Below are positions 22,384 through 31,784 of a DNA stretch of 50,938 nt, piece after piece. The position numbers and the translations under genes are program-made. Position 1 is the stretch's first letter. The number at the start of each line of letters is the position of its first letter. The notes under the pieces are model-generated. The model was not told where the DNA came from. It searched no databases and saw only the letters and a list, made by a program, of their open reading frames with translations. Source of the stretch: Pseudomonadota bacterium (GTDB lineage: Bacteria; Pseudomonadota; Gammaproteobacteria; Burkholderiales; Burkholderiaceae_F); assembly GCA_023443095.1 (NCBI GenBank), contig JAEZVV010000119.1, forward strand, positions 1 through 50,938. The letters are read 5' to 3'.

Positions 22384-24732
22384 ATGTCGCAATACCTGCG
22401 TTACGGACTGTTTGCCGGTCTGGCCCTCGGCGGCGTGCTGCTGTTCCTGCTCGCCTCGGCCAGCAGCAACACCGTTTTCTTCGAGCGCCACTACCCGCTG
22501 CTGCTGCAGATCAACGCGATGATCGCGGGCGGCCTGGCGCTCCTGGTCGCCTTTCTGCTCGCGCGCCTGGTGCGGCGCTGGCGCCAGGGGCGTTTCGGCA
22601 TTCGCATGATGGCGCGCTTCGCGCTGGCCTTCACCCTGCTCGGGGTCCTGCCGGGCACGCTGATCTACGTGGTGTCGGTGCAGTTCCTCGGGCGTTCGAT
22701 CGAGTCGTGGTTCGATGTGCGGGTTGAGCGCGCGCTCGATTCCGGCCTGACCCTGGGCCGCGCCGTGCTCGACAATCTCAAGTCCGACGTCACCGCCAAG
22801 GCGCGTTCGATGGCGATCGAGCTGGCCGATGCGCCGGCCTCGACCCAGCTGGCCGTGCTCAACCGCTTGCGCGAACAGTCCGGCATCTCGGAGGCGCTGC
22901 TGGTCACTGCGAGCGGCCAGCTGATCGGTGCCAGCGGAATCCGTTTGTCGGAACTGGTGCCCGACCTGCCTTCAGCGGCCCAATTGAGGGCGGCGCGCAG
23001 CCAGCGGGTCTACGCCACGATCGAAGGCGAGGCCGCCGGTCCCGAGGCGGAAGGTCGCTTGCGGGTGCGAGTCCTGGTGCCCCTGCCGGCGCCGGCCCCG
23101 GCCCCGACACCGCCGCAGACCACCCCCGGTCTGTTCCAGTTCGAACCCTTTTTGGGCGGTCTGCGTGATCGCAGCGGGAGCGGCCTGCGCGATTCGACCC
23201 TGCAACGCGATCCCACGGAAGCCGGGCCGCCGCCGGGGGCGATGCGCCGCACCGGCGACGCCTTGCTGCTGCAGCTGCTGCAGCCGGTGCCGGCGTCGAT
23301 CGCGGCCAATGCCGAGGCGCTCACCAACGGCTACCGCGAGTACCAGGAGCTGTCGCTGGCCCGGTCGGGATTGACCAAGATTTACACCGTCACGCTCACG
23401 CTGACCCTGCTGCTGACGATTTTCGGCGCGATTGCCGCCGCGGTCCTGCTTTCGGGTTCGATGACCGCGCCCTTGCTGCAGCTGGCCGAAGGCACGAAAA
23501 AGGTGTCGGAAGGCGATTACCGGCCGGTCAAGGAGTTCCCGGGCAACGACGAACTCAACCTGCTGACCCATTCGTTCAACGCGATGACGCGCCAGCTCAC
23601 CGACGCCCGCGATGCGGTCGAACTGCGCAGCCGCGAACTCGAACACGCCAAGGCCTACCTGGAGCGGGTGCTCGGCAATCTGTCGGCCGGGGTCCTGGTG
23701 CTCAACCGCGATTTCCGGCTGGTGACCGCCAATTACGGCGCGACCCGCATCCTTGGCGCCGGCATCGCCGAGCGCCACGGCGAGCCGCTGGCGGCGATCG
23801 AGCCGCAGCTGGCCGCGGCGGTCGAGCCGGTGCTGAGCGAGGCGCAGGCGGCAGGCGCGGTGGCCGATACCATCAAGCAGCAGGTCGAACTGCAGCGCGA
23901 AGGCAGCCCCGAGCCGTTGATGCTGTTCGTGCGCGGCTCGCACCTGCCGCTCGACGACGGCCCGGGCTACGTCCTGGTTTTTGACGACATCACCCAGGTG
24001 ATTTCGGCCCAGCGCGCGGTTGCCTGGGGCGAGGTGGCGCGGCGCCTCGCGCACGAGATCAAGAACCCGCTGACGCCGATCCAGCTGGCGGCCGAGCGCC
24101 TGCAGATGAAATTGGTCGACCGCCTGCCGCCGCCCGACGCCGAGGTCCTGCGCCGCGGCACCACCACCATCGTCAACCAAGTCGCGGCCATGAAACGCAT
24201 GGTCGACGATTTCCGCGATTACGCCCGGGTGCCGCCGGCACGGCTGGTTCCGCTCGATCTCAACGCCTTGATAGAGGAAGTGGCCTTGCTCTACCGCCAC
24301 GGCGGTGCACCGCTCGAACTGGACCTGGGGGCCGACGTGCCGAAGATCGAGGGCGACCCGACCCAGCTGCGCCAGGTGATCCACAATCTGCTTGCCAACG
24401 CCGTCGATTCGCTGGCGGGGCGGCCGGAAGGGCGGATTACGGTGCGCACGCTCAGGCTTGGACGGTCGGAGGATGAATCTTCTACGCGCGCCGTCAAACT
24501 TCTGGTGGAAGACAACGGTCCGGGCTTTGCCACGAATATACTTAGGCGCGCATTCGAGCCCTACGTGACGACGAAATCGAGCGGCACAGGTCTCGGGCTC
24601 GCGATGGTGAAGAAAATCATCGACGAACATGGCGCCCGCATCGAGCTGAGCAACCGATCGCCGGAACACGGGGTCGGCGGTATCGGTGGGGCTCTGGTGA
24701 CGATCGTGTTCCGGCAGATCGCGCAGGCCTGA
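22384..24732 (+). CDS. ntrY: NtrY-like membrane sensor histidine kinase
   Basis: A 782-residue kinase. The first third has membrane helices near residues 5-26, 36-58 and 78-105, an extracytoplasmic sensor stretch with a Pro-rich segment (around residues 235-260), and a helix near residues 335-360. Then come HAMP (GSMTAPLLQLAEGTKKVSEG), PAS (around residues 435-535) and the kinase core: H557 in RRLAHEIKNPLTPIQLAAER, N box HNLLANAVDSLAG, G1 VEDNGPGF and G2 GTGLGLAMVKK. It should autophosphorylate H557 and pass phosphate to the regulator encoded next. Family members sense nitrogen or redox state. The ATG at 22384 follows the DUF4390 stop by 13 bp. Confidence 0.92.
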   Translation: MSQYLRYGLFAGLALGGVLLFLLASASSNTVFFERHYPLLLQINAMIAGGLALLVAFLLARLVRRWRQGRFGIRMMARFALAFTLLGVLPGTLIYVVSVQFLGRSIESWFDVRVERALDSGLTLGRAVLDNLKSDVTAKARSMAIELADAPASTQLAVLNRLREQSGISEALLVTASGQLIGASGIRLSELVPDLPSAAQLRAARSQRVYATIEGEAAGPEAEGRLRVRVLVPLPAPAPAPTPPQTTPGLFQFEPFLGGLRDRSGSGLRDSTLQRDPTEAGPPPGAMRRTGDALLLQLLQPVPASIAANAEALTNGYREYQELSLARSGLTKIYTVTLTLTLLLTIFGAIAAAVLLSGSMTAPLLQLAEGTKKVSEGDYRPVKEFPGNDELNLLTHSFNAMTRQLTDARDAVELRSRELEHAKAYLERVLGNLSAGVLVLNRDFRLVTANYGATRILGAGIAERHGEPLAAIEPQLAAAVEPVLSEAQAAGAVADTIKQQVELQREGSPEPLMLFVRGSHLPLDDGPGYVLVFDDITQVISAQRAVAWGEVARRLAHEIKNPLTPIQLAAERLQMKLVDRLPPPDAEVLRRGTTTIVNQVAAMKRMVDDFRDYARVPPARLVPLDLNALIEEVALLYRHGGAPLELDLGADVPKIEGDPTQLRQVIHNLLANAVDSLAGRPEGRITVRTLRLGRSEDESSTRAVKLLVEDNGPGFATNILRRAFEPYVTTKSSGTGLGLAMVKKIIDEHGARIELSNRSPEHGVGGIGGALVTIVFRQIAQA

Positions 24733-24806
24733 CGCCGGGATGGGACGGGAACTTGAACAAAGCGAGGAGTGCGCTGGCAGCGGTCTGATCGCTGCGGCGG
24801 GCAAAG

Positions 24807-25559
24807 ATGGCGAATATTCTGGTCGTTGACGACGAAGTCGGCATTCGCGAGCTGCTTTCAGAAATCCTGTCCGACGAAGGCCACGCGGTCTTCACGGCGG
24901 AGAACGCGGCGGCAGCGCGATCTGCCCGCTTGGCCGAGGAACTGGATCTGATCCTCCTCGATATCTGGATGCCGGACACCGACGGCGTCACCCTGCTCAA
25001 GGAGTGGGCCAGCAACGGCCAGCTCAACCTGCCGGTGATCATGATGTCGGGCCACGCCACCATCGACACGGCGGTGGAGGCGACCCGTTTCGGCGCGCTC
25101 GATTTCCTGGAAAAGCCGATCGCCCTGGCGCGCCTGCTGGGCGCGGTCAAGCAAGGCCTGGAGCGCGGCCGCCTGGCGCGCAACCTGCGCGCGGCGGGGG
25201 CGGTTCCGCCGCCGCCGGCCTCGGTCGTGTCGACCCCGCTGGTGCCTCTGCGCACCGCGCCCGAGCGCCTGATCGAGCCGGTCCACAGCCAGCCCGAAGC
25301 GCACGGCCTGCTCGCCAAGGTCAGCCTCGACCTGCCGCTGCGAGAGGCGCGCGACCAGTTCGAACGCGCGTATTTCACTTACCACCTGGCGCGTGAGCAT
25401 CACAGCATGACCCGCGTTGCCGACCGGGCCGGGCTCGAGCGTACCCACCTCTATCGCAAGCTCAAGCAGCTCGGCATCGACCTCGGCCGCGGCAGTCGGC
25501 GGCCCGAGCGGGTGGTCGACGGCACGTTCACCGAACCCGTGGCCGACAGCAGCTTCTGA
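24807..25559 (+). CDS. ntrX: NtrX-like response regulator lacking the AAA+ domain
   Basis: A 250-residue regulator. Residues 1-125 form a receiver domain: acidic pocket VVDDE, phosphoacceptor D52 in LILLDIWMPDTDG, conserved MMSGHAT and the Lys in FLEKPI. A Pro-rich linker (about 130-170) leads to a C-terminal Fis-type helix-turn-helix (MTRVADRAGLERTHLYRKLKQLGI, described here in two parts: MTRVADRAGLERTH and LYRKLKQLGI). The sigma-54 AAA+ ATPase domain of canonical NtrX (about 240 residues) is absent, so it cannot activate sigma-54 promoters and must act as a simple activator, repressor or partner. The gene follows ntrY by 74 bp. Confidence 0.9.
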   Translation: MANILVVDDEVGIRELLSEILSDEGHAVFTAENAAAARSARLAEELDLILLDIWMPDTDGVTLLKEWASNGQLNLPVIMMSGHATIDTAVEATRFGALDFLEKPIALARLLGAVKQGLERGRLARNLRAAGAVPPPPASVVSTPLVPLRTAPERLIEPVHSQPEAHGLLAKVSLDLPLREARDQFERAYFTYHLAREHHSMTRVADRAGLERTHLYRKLKQLGIDLGRGSRRPERVVDGTFTEPVADSSF

Positions 25560-25575
25560 GCGCTCGGCGCGCTAC

Positions 25576-26988
25576 ATGAAAATCATCATCATCGGCGCCG
25601 GGCGCGTAGGCTCCTCGGTCGCCGAGAGCCTCGTTTCCGAAGCCAACGACATCACGGTGGTCGACACCGACGGTGCGCGCGTGAGCGACCTCCAGGACCG
25701 CTTCGACTTGCGCGGCCTGGTGGGCAATGCGGCGATGCCGTCGACCCTGGCCGAGGCGGGGGCCGAAGACGCCGACATGTTGATCGCGGTGACGGCTAGC
25801 GACGAAACCAACCTCGTCGCCTGCCTGATCGCGGCCGAGCTGTTCAACGTGCCGACCCGCATCGCGCGGGTGCGCAACGTCGAGCTGCGCGAGTACCCGC
25901 GCATCCTCGGCGAGGAAGGGTTCCACGCCACCAACATCATCTGGCCCGAGCAGGCGGTCACCGACTACCTGCTCAAGCTGATCGAGTTTCCCGAAGCCCT
26001 GCAGGTGCTCGAGTTCGCCGACGGCCGAGCCAGCCTGTTCGTGGTGCGGGCGGGAGCGGGCAGTCCGCTGGTGGGGCGTCCGATCCGCGACCTGCGCAGT
26101 CATATCCCCGACGCCAGCGCACGCATCGTTTCGATCTTCCGCAAGAACCGGCGGGTCGAATGCGGTGGCGATACCCTGGTCGAGGCGGACGACGAAGTCT
26201 TCGTGCTGGCCGCGACACGCGACGCCCGCACGGTGATGAACGAGCTGCGCCGGCGCGGCAAGCCGGTGCGCCGGGTGATCCTGGCGGGCGGCGGCAACAT
26301 CGGCCTGCGCCTGGCACGTTCGCTCGACACCGGAGAAGGTCTGGGCCAGCGCGAGGACTACAACGTCCGCATCATCGAGGCCGACAAGAAGCGCTGCGCC
26401 GATCTGGCGCACCAGCTCTCGTCCAATACCCTGGTGCTAAACGGCGACGCCACCGACGAGGACCTGCTCGAGGAAGAAGGCATCGCCGAGACCGACCTCT
26501 TCGTGGCGCTGACCAACGACGACGAAAACAACATCATGAGCGCTCTGCTCGCCAAGCGCCTGGGCGCGCGGCGGGTGATCGCTCTGATCAACCGCAAGAG
26601 CTACGGCGATCTGATGCAGGGAACCCAGATCGACATTGCGATCTCGCCCTCGCACGCGACGCTCTCCGAGCTGTTGCGCCACGTCCGCCGCGGCGACGTG
26701 GTGGCGGCGCACAGCCTGCGCCGCGGCGCGGCCGAAGCGCTCGAGGTGGTCGCCCACGGCGACCGCAAGAGTTCACGCGTGGTCGGACGCGCGATCGAAG
26801 ACATCAAGCTGCCGCCGGGGGCGACCATCGGTGCCGTGGTGCGCGGCGAAGGCGAAGACGCGGCGGTCCTGATGGCCACCCACGAGCTGGTGATCGAAGC
26901 CGAGGACCACGTGATCCTGTTCGTGGCCAACAAACGCCAGATCCCGAAAGTCGAGAAACTGTTCACGGTCGACGCCGGGTTCTTCTGA
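25576..26988 (+). CDS. trkA: Trk potassium uptake regulatory subunit TrkA
   Basis: A 470-residue peripheral membrane protein that gates the TrkH potassium channel in response to NAD(H)/ATP. Two RCK modules are visible, each with a nucleotide-binding Gly motif: MKIIIIGAGRVGSSVAESL at the start and VILAGGGNIGLRLARSL at about residue 235. Each is followed by an RCK_C part. The ATG at 25576 gives the standard N terminus; upstream in-frame sequence is a shadow of the regulator gene. It lies 16 bp after ntrX and 69 bp before trkH. Linkage of ntrYX with trkAH is widely conserved. Confidence 0.95.
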   Translation: MKIIIIGAGRVGSSVAESLVSEANDITVVDTDGARVSDLQDRFDLRGLVGNAAMPSTLAEAGAEDADMLIAVTASDETNLVACLIAAELFNVPTRIARVRNVELREYPRILGEEGFHATNIIWPEQAVTDYLLKLIEFPEALQVLEFADGRASLFVVRAGAGSPLVGRPIRDLRSHIPDASARIVSIFRKNRRVECGGDTLVEADDEVFVLAATRDARTVMNELRRRGKPVRRVILAGGGNIGLRLARSLDTGEGLGQREDYNVRIIEADKKRCADLAHQLSSNTLVLNGDATDEDLLEEEGIAETDLFVALTNDDENNIMSALLAKRLGARRVIALINRKSYGDLMQGTQIDIAISPSHATLSELLRHVRRGDVVAAHSLRRGAAEALEVVAHGDRKSSRVVGRAIEDIKLPPGATIGAVVRGEGEDAAVLMATHELVIEAEDHVILFVANKRQIPKVEKLFTVDAGFF

Positions 26989-27057
26989 ACCCGGGCCGGC
27001 CCGCTTCCGACCTGGCTTGCCGCGCGCGCATAATCCGCCGCGCACTCTGATACCGCC

Positions 27058-28527
27058 ATGCCTGCCTACCGGCGCACCCTCCTTCCTGTCCTCAACGTTC
27101 TCGGCCTGATCATCGTGATCTTCGCATTCACGATGCTGATCCCGCTCGCGGTCTCCGAACTGATCGACGACGGCGCGGCGCGCAGCTTCGAGATCGCTTT
27201 CGGGGTGGCACTGGCGACCGGGATCCTGATGTCGATCGCCACCCGCAGCCAAAGGCGCGAGCTGCTGTCGCGCGACGGTTTCCTGCTCGTGACCCTGGTG
27301 TGGACCGTGCTGCCGGCGCTCGCCACCGTGCCGCTGCTGCTCAGCATCCCGGACCTGTCTTTTACCGACGCGTATTTCGAAACCATGTCGGGCCTGACCA
27401 CCACCGGTTCGACGGTGCTGTCGGGGCTCGACGACTTGCCGATGTCGCTCAACCTGTGGCGCTGCCTGCTGGTATGGATGGGCGGCATGGGCATCCTGGT
27501 GCTGGCGGTGGCGATCCTGCCTTTGCTGGGGGTGGGCGGAGCCCAGTGTTTCAAGGCCGAATCGACCGGCCCGATGAAAGAAGCCAAGCTCACGCCGCGC
27601 ATAGCTGAAACCGCCAAGGGCTTGTACACGGTGTACCTGTCGATCTCGGCGCTGTGTTTCATCGCTTTTGCCTGGGCCGGAATGAGCTGGGCCGACGCCT
27701 TCATGCACATGTGTTCGACCATGGGGCTGGGCGGATTCTCGTCGCACGACTCGAGTTTCGCGTACTGGAACTCGCCGCTGATCGACACCGTGGCGGTCGT
27801 TTTTATGCTGCTTGCGGGTTTCAACTTCTCGCTGCACTTCGTGGCGTGGCGGCGGCTTTCGCTGAGCGCATACTGGCGCGACCCCGAGGCCAAGGCCTAC
27901 CTCGGCACCATGATCGCGGCGATATTGATCGTCACCGTTTTCCTGTTCGTGCGCGGGGTCTACCCCGACTTTTTCTCCGCGTTGCGCTTCGCTGCGTTCA
28001 ACGTGGTGTCGATCGCCAGCACCACCGGATTTGCCAGCACCGACTACAACCAGTGGCCGATCTTTGCTCCGATCTTCATGATCTTCCTCTCGGGCTTCGT
28101 GACGTCGGCGGGTTCGACCGGGGGCGGAATCAAGATGATCCGCGCCGTCATCCTCTTCAAGCAGGCGCGGCGCGAGTTCACCCGGATTCTTCACCCGCGG
28201 GCGGTGAGCCCGGTGAATGTCGGCGGGCAGGTGATCGAGAACAACGTGATCTTCGCCGTGCTGGCTTTCATGCTGATCTACGGCGCGGTGATCATCCTCT
28301 GCACCTTCCTGCTGCTGGTATCGGGGCTGGACGTGGTCAGTTCGTTCACCGCGGTGGTGGCGAGCGTCAACAACATGGGGCCGGGCCTCAACCAAGTGGG
28401 ACCGGCGACCAACTACGCCGGCCTGACCGATTTCGAGACCTGGGTCTGCACCTTTGCCATGCTGGTCGGCCGGATCGAGATGATGGCGGTGCTGGTGCTT
28501 TTCACCCGCGGCTTCTGGCGCGCCTGA
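27058..28527 (+). CDS. trkH: Trk potassium uptake channel subunit TrkH
   Basis: A 489-residue inner-membrane protein with four repeated M1-P-M2 units. The four selectivity-filter pore loops are recognisable: MSGLTTTGSTVLSG, CSTMGLGGFSSHDSS, IASTTGFASTDYNQWP and NNMGPGLNQVGP. An intramembrane regulatory loop occurs near FVTSAGSTGGGIKMIR. It forms the potassium-conducting dimer that works with TrkA. The ATG at 27058 starts MPAYRRTLLPVLNVLGLI. Its stop overlaps the next start by one base (TGATG), so the downstream CxCC gene is coupled to it. Confidence 0.95.
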   Translation: MPAYRRTLLPVLNVLGLIIVIFAFTMLIPLAVSELIDDGAARSFEIAFGVALATGILMSIATRSQRRELLSRDGFLLVTLVWTVLPALATVPLLLSIPDLSFTDAYFETMSGLTTTGSTVLSGLDDLPMSLNLWRCLLVWMGGMGILVLAVAILPLLGVGGAQCFKAESTGPMKEAKLTPRIAETAKGLYTVYLSISALCFIAFAWAGMSWADAFMHMCSTMGLGGFSSHDSSFAYWNSPLIDTVAVVFMLLAGFNFSLHFVAWRRLSLSAYWRDPEAKAYLGTMIAAILIVTVFLFVRGVYPDFFSALRFAAFNVVSIASTTGFASTDYNQWPIFAPIFMIFLSGFVTSAGSTGGGIKMIRAVILFKQARREFTRILHPRAVSPVNVGGQVIENNVIFAVLAFMLIYGAVIILCTFLLLVSGLDVVSSFTAVVASVNNMGPGLNQVGPATNYAGLTDFETWVCTFAMLVGRIEMMAVLVLFTRGFWRA

Positions 28528-28853
28528 TGGCGGCCGTCGAGATCGCTGGCGGCGACCATGCTGCGGCGGCGAAGGAATGGCTGGAACGTCATCTTGACGG
28601 CCGGCGGGCCGTGATTGCCGAGGGCTTGTTCGCGCCGATCGAACTGCCGCCGGCGGTCCCGCTGGTGCGGCTGGCGCCGGGTTGCGTCTGTTGCATCGGA
28701 CAGTTGCCGCTGCGTGTTGCGCTCACCCGCCTGGTGCGGCAGCATCGGCCGGATCATCTGCTGGTGCTGCTGGCCGATGATGCGCACCGCGACCGCGTGC
28801 GCCAACTGCTGGCTGACCCGCAACTCGGCCTGGTGCCGCGTTCCGCTCCATGA
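28527..28853 (+). CDS. Small CxCC protein resembling a CobW/COG0523 fragment
   Basis: A 108-residue protein. Its centre, LVRLAPGCVCCIGQLPLRVAL, carries the GCxCC motif that in CobW/COG0523 G3E GTPases lies between the switch region and Walker B and binds metal. The flanks (RRAVIAEGLFAPIELP before, RQHRPDHLLVLLAD after) also match that part of the fold. There is no Walker A P-loop and no NKxD guanine-specificity motif, so GTPase activity is not expected. The start overlaps the trkH stop by one base, and its stop overlaps the next gene by ATGA, arguing that it is a real coupled gene rather than debris. It could be a metal-binding adaptor; that is inference. Confidence 0.68.
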   Translation: MAAVEIAGGDHAAAAKEWLERHLDGRRAVIAEGLFAPIELPPAVPLVRLAPGCVCCIGQLPLRVALTRLVRQHRPDHLLVLLADDAHRDRVRQLLADPQLGLVPRSAP

Positions 28854-29650
28854 ACACCGTCTGCATCAACGGCGTAGAAATCGCTTACGAGATCGACGGC
28901 ACGCTCGATCCATCCCGTCCCTGGGTCGTATTCATTCATTCGCTGGCGTCCGACCTCAGCCAGTGGGACGAGCAGATCAACGCCCTGGCGGACGAATACC
29001 GCATCCTGCGTTACGACATTCGCGGCCACGGCGGCTCGTCGGTGCCGGCCGGGCCATATTCGCTCGAGTCGCTCGCCGACGAGCTCAAGCTCCTGCTCGA
29101 CGAGCTCCTGATCGCCCAGGTTCACCTTGTCGGCCTCTCGCTTGGCGGCATGATTGCCCAGCAGTTCGCCCTGCGCCATCCGATCCGGCTGCGCAGCCTG
29201 GTGCTTGCGAGCACCACCAGTCGAGCGAGTCCGGATGCGGTGGCCGTGTGGCAGGCGCGGCTGGCCGAGGTCGAGCGCCGCGGCATGGACGCCGTGGTCG
29301 AGTCCACGCTCGAGCGCTGGTTCACGCCGGCATTCCGCCAGCGCGAGCCCGGCCTCTGCAAATGGATAGGCCGCCAGATCCAGGCCACGTCGGCGGCCGG
29401 CTACGCGGCTTGCGCCCACGCGGTGGCGCGCGTCGCCCTGAGTTCGCGGCTGGGGGTGATCACCTGCCCGGTGCTGGTGATTGCCGCCAGCGAGGACCGC
29501 AGCACCCCGCTTGCCCAGGCGGAAGAAATCGTCCGCGCCATTCCGCAGTCGCGCCTGCAGGTGATCCGCGACGCTGCCCACCTCTGTCAGGTCGAGCAGC
29601 CCGCCGCCTTCAATGCCGCGCTCGAGCGCTTCCTGCGGGAGAACCGGTAG
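28850..29650 (+). CDS. Alpha/beta hydrolase, 3-oxoadipate enol-lactonase-like
   Basis: A 266-residue alpha/beta hydrolase. It shows WVVFIHSLASDLSQWD, the RYDIRGHGGSS loop, nucleophile elbow GLSLGGMIAQQFA, acid Asp in VIAASEDRSTPL and base His in IRDAAHLCQVEQP. This order and length resemble PcaD, which opens 3-oxoadipate enol-lactone in the beta-ketoadipate pathway. No other genes of that pathway are nearby, so the assignment is to the subfamily, not the reaction. It overlaps the CxCC gene by ATGA. It is predicted cytoplasmic. Confidence 0.9.
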   Translation: MNTVCINGVEIAYEIDGTLDPSRPWVVFIHSLASDLSQWDEQINALADEYRILRYDIRGHGGSSVPAGPYSLESLADELKLLLDELLIAQVHLVGLSLGGMIAQQFALRHPIRLRSLVLASTTSRASPDAVAVWQARLAEVERRGMDAVVESTLERWFTPAFRQREPGLCKWIGRQIQATSAAGYAACAHAVARVALSSRLGVITCPVLVIAASEDRSTPLAQAEEIVRAIPQSRLQVIRDAAHLCQVEQPAAFNAALERFLRENR

Positions 29651-29740
29651 CCCCTCAGCTTGCAGGCTTGAAATGTCCGCCGCGACACCGATATCGCAGG
29701 CGTCGGTCGGCGTTGCGCCGGCGGGTATGCAGGAGGGTGT

Positions 29741-29998
29741 ATGCAACTCATCTACAACAGTCCTTATTACTACGTGCTCGAGTTCCCGGAGGGGGCTGAA
29801 GGCAAGGCGAGCGCCACCGGCGGCTACGAAATCGTCGACAAGGGGCTGCGGCGCGAGATCTTCCTGCGCGGCGCCGACGCCGAGGCCTTCCGCCAGTCGG
29901 TCCAGGCTCTGATCGCCACCGGGCCGTCGAGCGACGAAGTCGACGAGTTCCTGGGGGCTTACCGCGGACTGATGAACCAGCCGGTGGCCCTGCACTGA
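29741..29998 (+). CDS. DUF3567 family protein
   Basis: An 85-residue protein starting MQLIYNSPYYYVLEF and containing GGYEIVDKGLRREIFL and FRQSVQALI, the conserved pattern of the DUF3567 (BTH_I0359-like) family of Betaproteobacteria. Its function is not known. It is cytoplasmic with no membrane segment. The ATG at 29741 has AGGAGGG nearby upstream (29730-29736). It stands alone, 90 bp after the hydrolase and 162 bp before the GMC gene, and is useful as a lineage marker. Confidence 0.92.
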   Translation: MQLIYNSPYYYVLEFPEGAEGKASATGGYEIVDKGLRREIFLRGADAEAFRQSVQALIATGPSSDEVDEFLGAYRGLMNQPVALH

Positions 29999-30160
29999 GC
30001 GCCTTTCGGCCCCGGCGCTGATTGGAGCAAGCCTTCTAGCTTGGGCGGGGTTCGGGATATCCCTTGTGCGCTGCGTTTTGACGACAATGGACCGATAAGC
30101 CGGCGGCCAAGCACCGCCGACGCTGAGGCCACGGTTGGCCAAACGGCGAAGGGAGGCACG

Positions 30161-31780
30161 GTGGACTTCGACTATGTGATCGTTGGCGGTGGATCGGCTG
30201 GTTGCGTGATGGCGGCCCGCCTTTCGGAAGACGCGCAGGTGCGGGTGGCGCTGGTGGAGGCAGGCGACGACAACGCCCGTATCCTCAACCGGGTGCCGAC
30301 CGGGGCCGCGGTCCACATTGTCAATCGCAACCGCTGTAACTGGGCCTTCGAGAGCGCGCCGCAGGCGGGCCTCAACGGCCGCCGCAGCTACCAGCCGCGC
30401 GGCCGGGGGCTGGGCGGTTCGTCGGTGATCAACGCCATGATCTACCTGCGCGGCCAGCCCCAGGACTACGACGCCTGGGCTGCCGACGGCGCGCCCGGCT
30501 GGGCCTGGAACGACGTCCTGCCCTGGTTCAAACACAGCGAAAACAACGAACGCGGCGCGAGTGAGCTGCGCGGTACCGGCGGTCCGCTCAACGTGATGGA
30601 CCTGCGCTCGCCCAACCCCTTCGGCGAGGTCTTCGTCCGCGCCGCCCAGGAGGCGGGCTTCCCCTTCAACCCCGACTTCAACGGACCGAGCCAGGAAGGA
30701 TTCGGCCCCTACCAGGTCACGCAGAAGGCGGGCGAACGCTGGACCGCTGCCCGCGCCTACCTCGGGTTGGCGCGCGGCCGGCAGAACCTGGTGGTGTTCA
30801 CCGACACGCTGGCGCGGCGCATCGTGTTCGAAGGCCAGCGCGCGGTCGGAATCGAAGCCGAACGCGGCGGCGAGCCGCTGATGCTGCGCGCGTCGCGCGA
30901 AGTGATCGTCAGCGCCGGCGCGCTGCAGTCGCCGCAGCTGCTGATGGCCTCGGGCATAGGCCCGGCGGCGCACCTGGCCGAACACGGCATCGCCATGGTG
31001 GCCGACCTGCCGGTGGGGCAGAACCTGCAGGACCATTGCGACATCATCATCAACCGCCGTGCCGACTCGAACGAGCTGCTGGGCTTGTCGCTGCCGGGTG
31101 GCTTGAAGCTTGCCCGCGGCATTGGCCAATGGCATCAACACCGCACCGGTGTGCTGACCTCGAACTTCGCGGAAGCGGGGGGCTTCCTGAAGAGCCGCCC
31201 CGAGCTCGAGCGGCCCGACCTGCAGATGCACTTCGTGATCGGCATGGTCGACAACCACAACCGCACCTGGCACTGGGGCAACGGCATGAGCTGCCATACC
31301 TGCGCGCTGCGGCCATTTTCGCGCGGCAGCGTGAGGCTCGCTTCGAGCGACACGCGCGATGCGCCGGTGATCGACCCCCGTTTCCTGAGCGACGAACGCG
31401 ACCTCGAGCTCCTGGTCCAGGGCTTCAAGCTCGCGCGCCGGATCTTCGCCCAGCCCGCTTTCGCTCCGGTCGCTGGCGCCGACCGCTCGCGCGAGATCTA
31501 TTTCTCGCAAGTCAACACCGACGACGAGATCCGCGCCGCGATCCGCGCCCACGCCGACACGATCTACCACCCGGTGGGCACCTGCCGCATGGGGTCGGAC
31601 GAACGCGCCGTGGTCGACCCGCAGCTGCGGGTGCGGGGAGTCAACGGCCTGCGGGTGGCCGATTGTTCGGTCATGCCGACCCTGGTCTCCGGCAATACCA
31701 ATGCGCCGGCGATGATGATCGGCGAGCGTGCGGCCGATTTCATCCGCAGCGCCCGCGCCCTGGAGCGCCGCGCCGCGTGA
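30161..31780 (+). CDS. GMC-family FAD-dependent oxidoreductase
   Basis: A 539-residue flavoprotein of the glucose-methanol-choline family, probably an alcohol or choline dehydrogenase of the AlkJ/BetA type. The FAD-binding start is FDYVIVGGGSAGCVMAARLS with ALVEAG. The first signature lies around GRGLGGSSVINAMIYLRGQP. Near the C terminus are HPVGTCRMGSDERAVVDP (catalytic His region) and GLRVADCSVMPTLVSGNTNA. The GTG start at 30161 is preceded by GGGAGG at five bases, which fixes the start; the frame is open for another 120 bp upstream but without flavoprotein character. It converges with the DoxX gene four bases away. The substrate is not determined. Confidence 0.93.
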   Translation: MDFDYVIVGGGSAGCVMAARLSEDAQVRVALVEAGDDNARILNRVPTGAAVHIVNRNRCNWAFESAPQAGLNGRRSYQPRGRGLGGSSVINAMIYLRGQPQDYDAWAADGAPGWAWNDVLPWFKHSENNERGASELRGTGGPLNVMDLRSPNPFGEVFVRAAQEAGFPFNPDFNGPSQEGFGPYQVTQKAGERWTAARAYLGLARGRQNLVVFTDTLARRIVFEGQRAVGIEAERGGEPLMLRASREVIVSAGALQSPQLLMASGIGPAAHLAEHGIAMVADLPVGQNLQDHCDIIINRRADSNELLGLSLPGGLKLARGIGQWHQHRTGVLTSNFAEAGGFLKSRPELERPDLQMHFVIGMVDNHNRTWHWGNGMSCHTCALRPFSRGSVRLASSDTRDAPVIDPRFLSDERDLELLVQGFKLARRIFAQPAFAPVAGADRSREIYFSQVNTDDEIRAAIRAHADTIYHPVGTCRMGSDERAVVDPQLRVRGVNGLRVADCSVMPTLVSGNTNAPAMMIGERAADFIRSARALERRAA

Positions 31781-31784
31781 GGAT

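Noticed and set aside
28754..31570. Minus-strand opening of about 940 codons opposite the hydrolase, DUF3567 and GMC genes
   Set aside because: It covers three well-supported genes in antisense and its translation lacks any coherent fold or motif.
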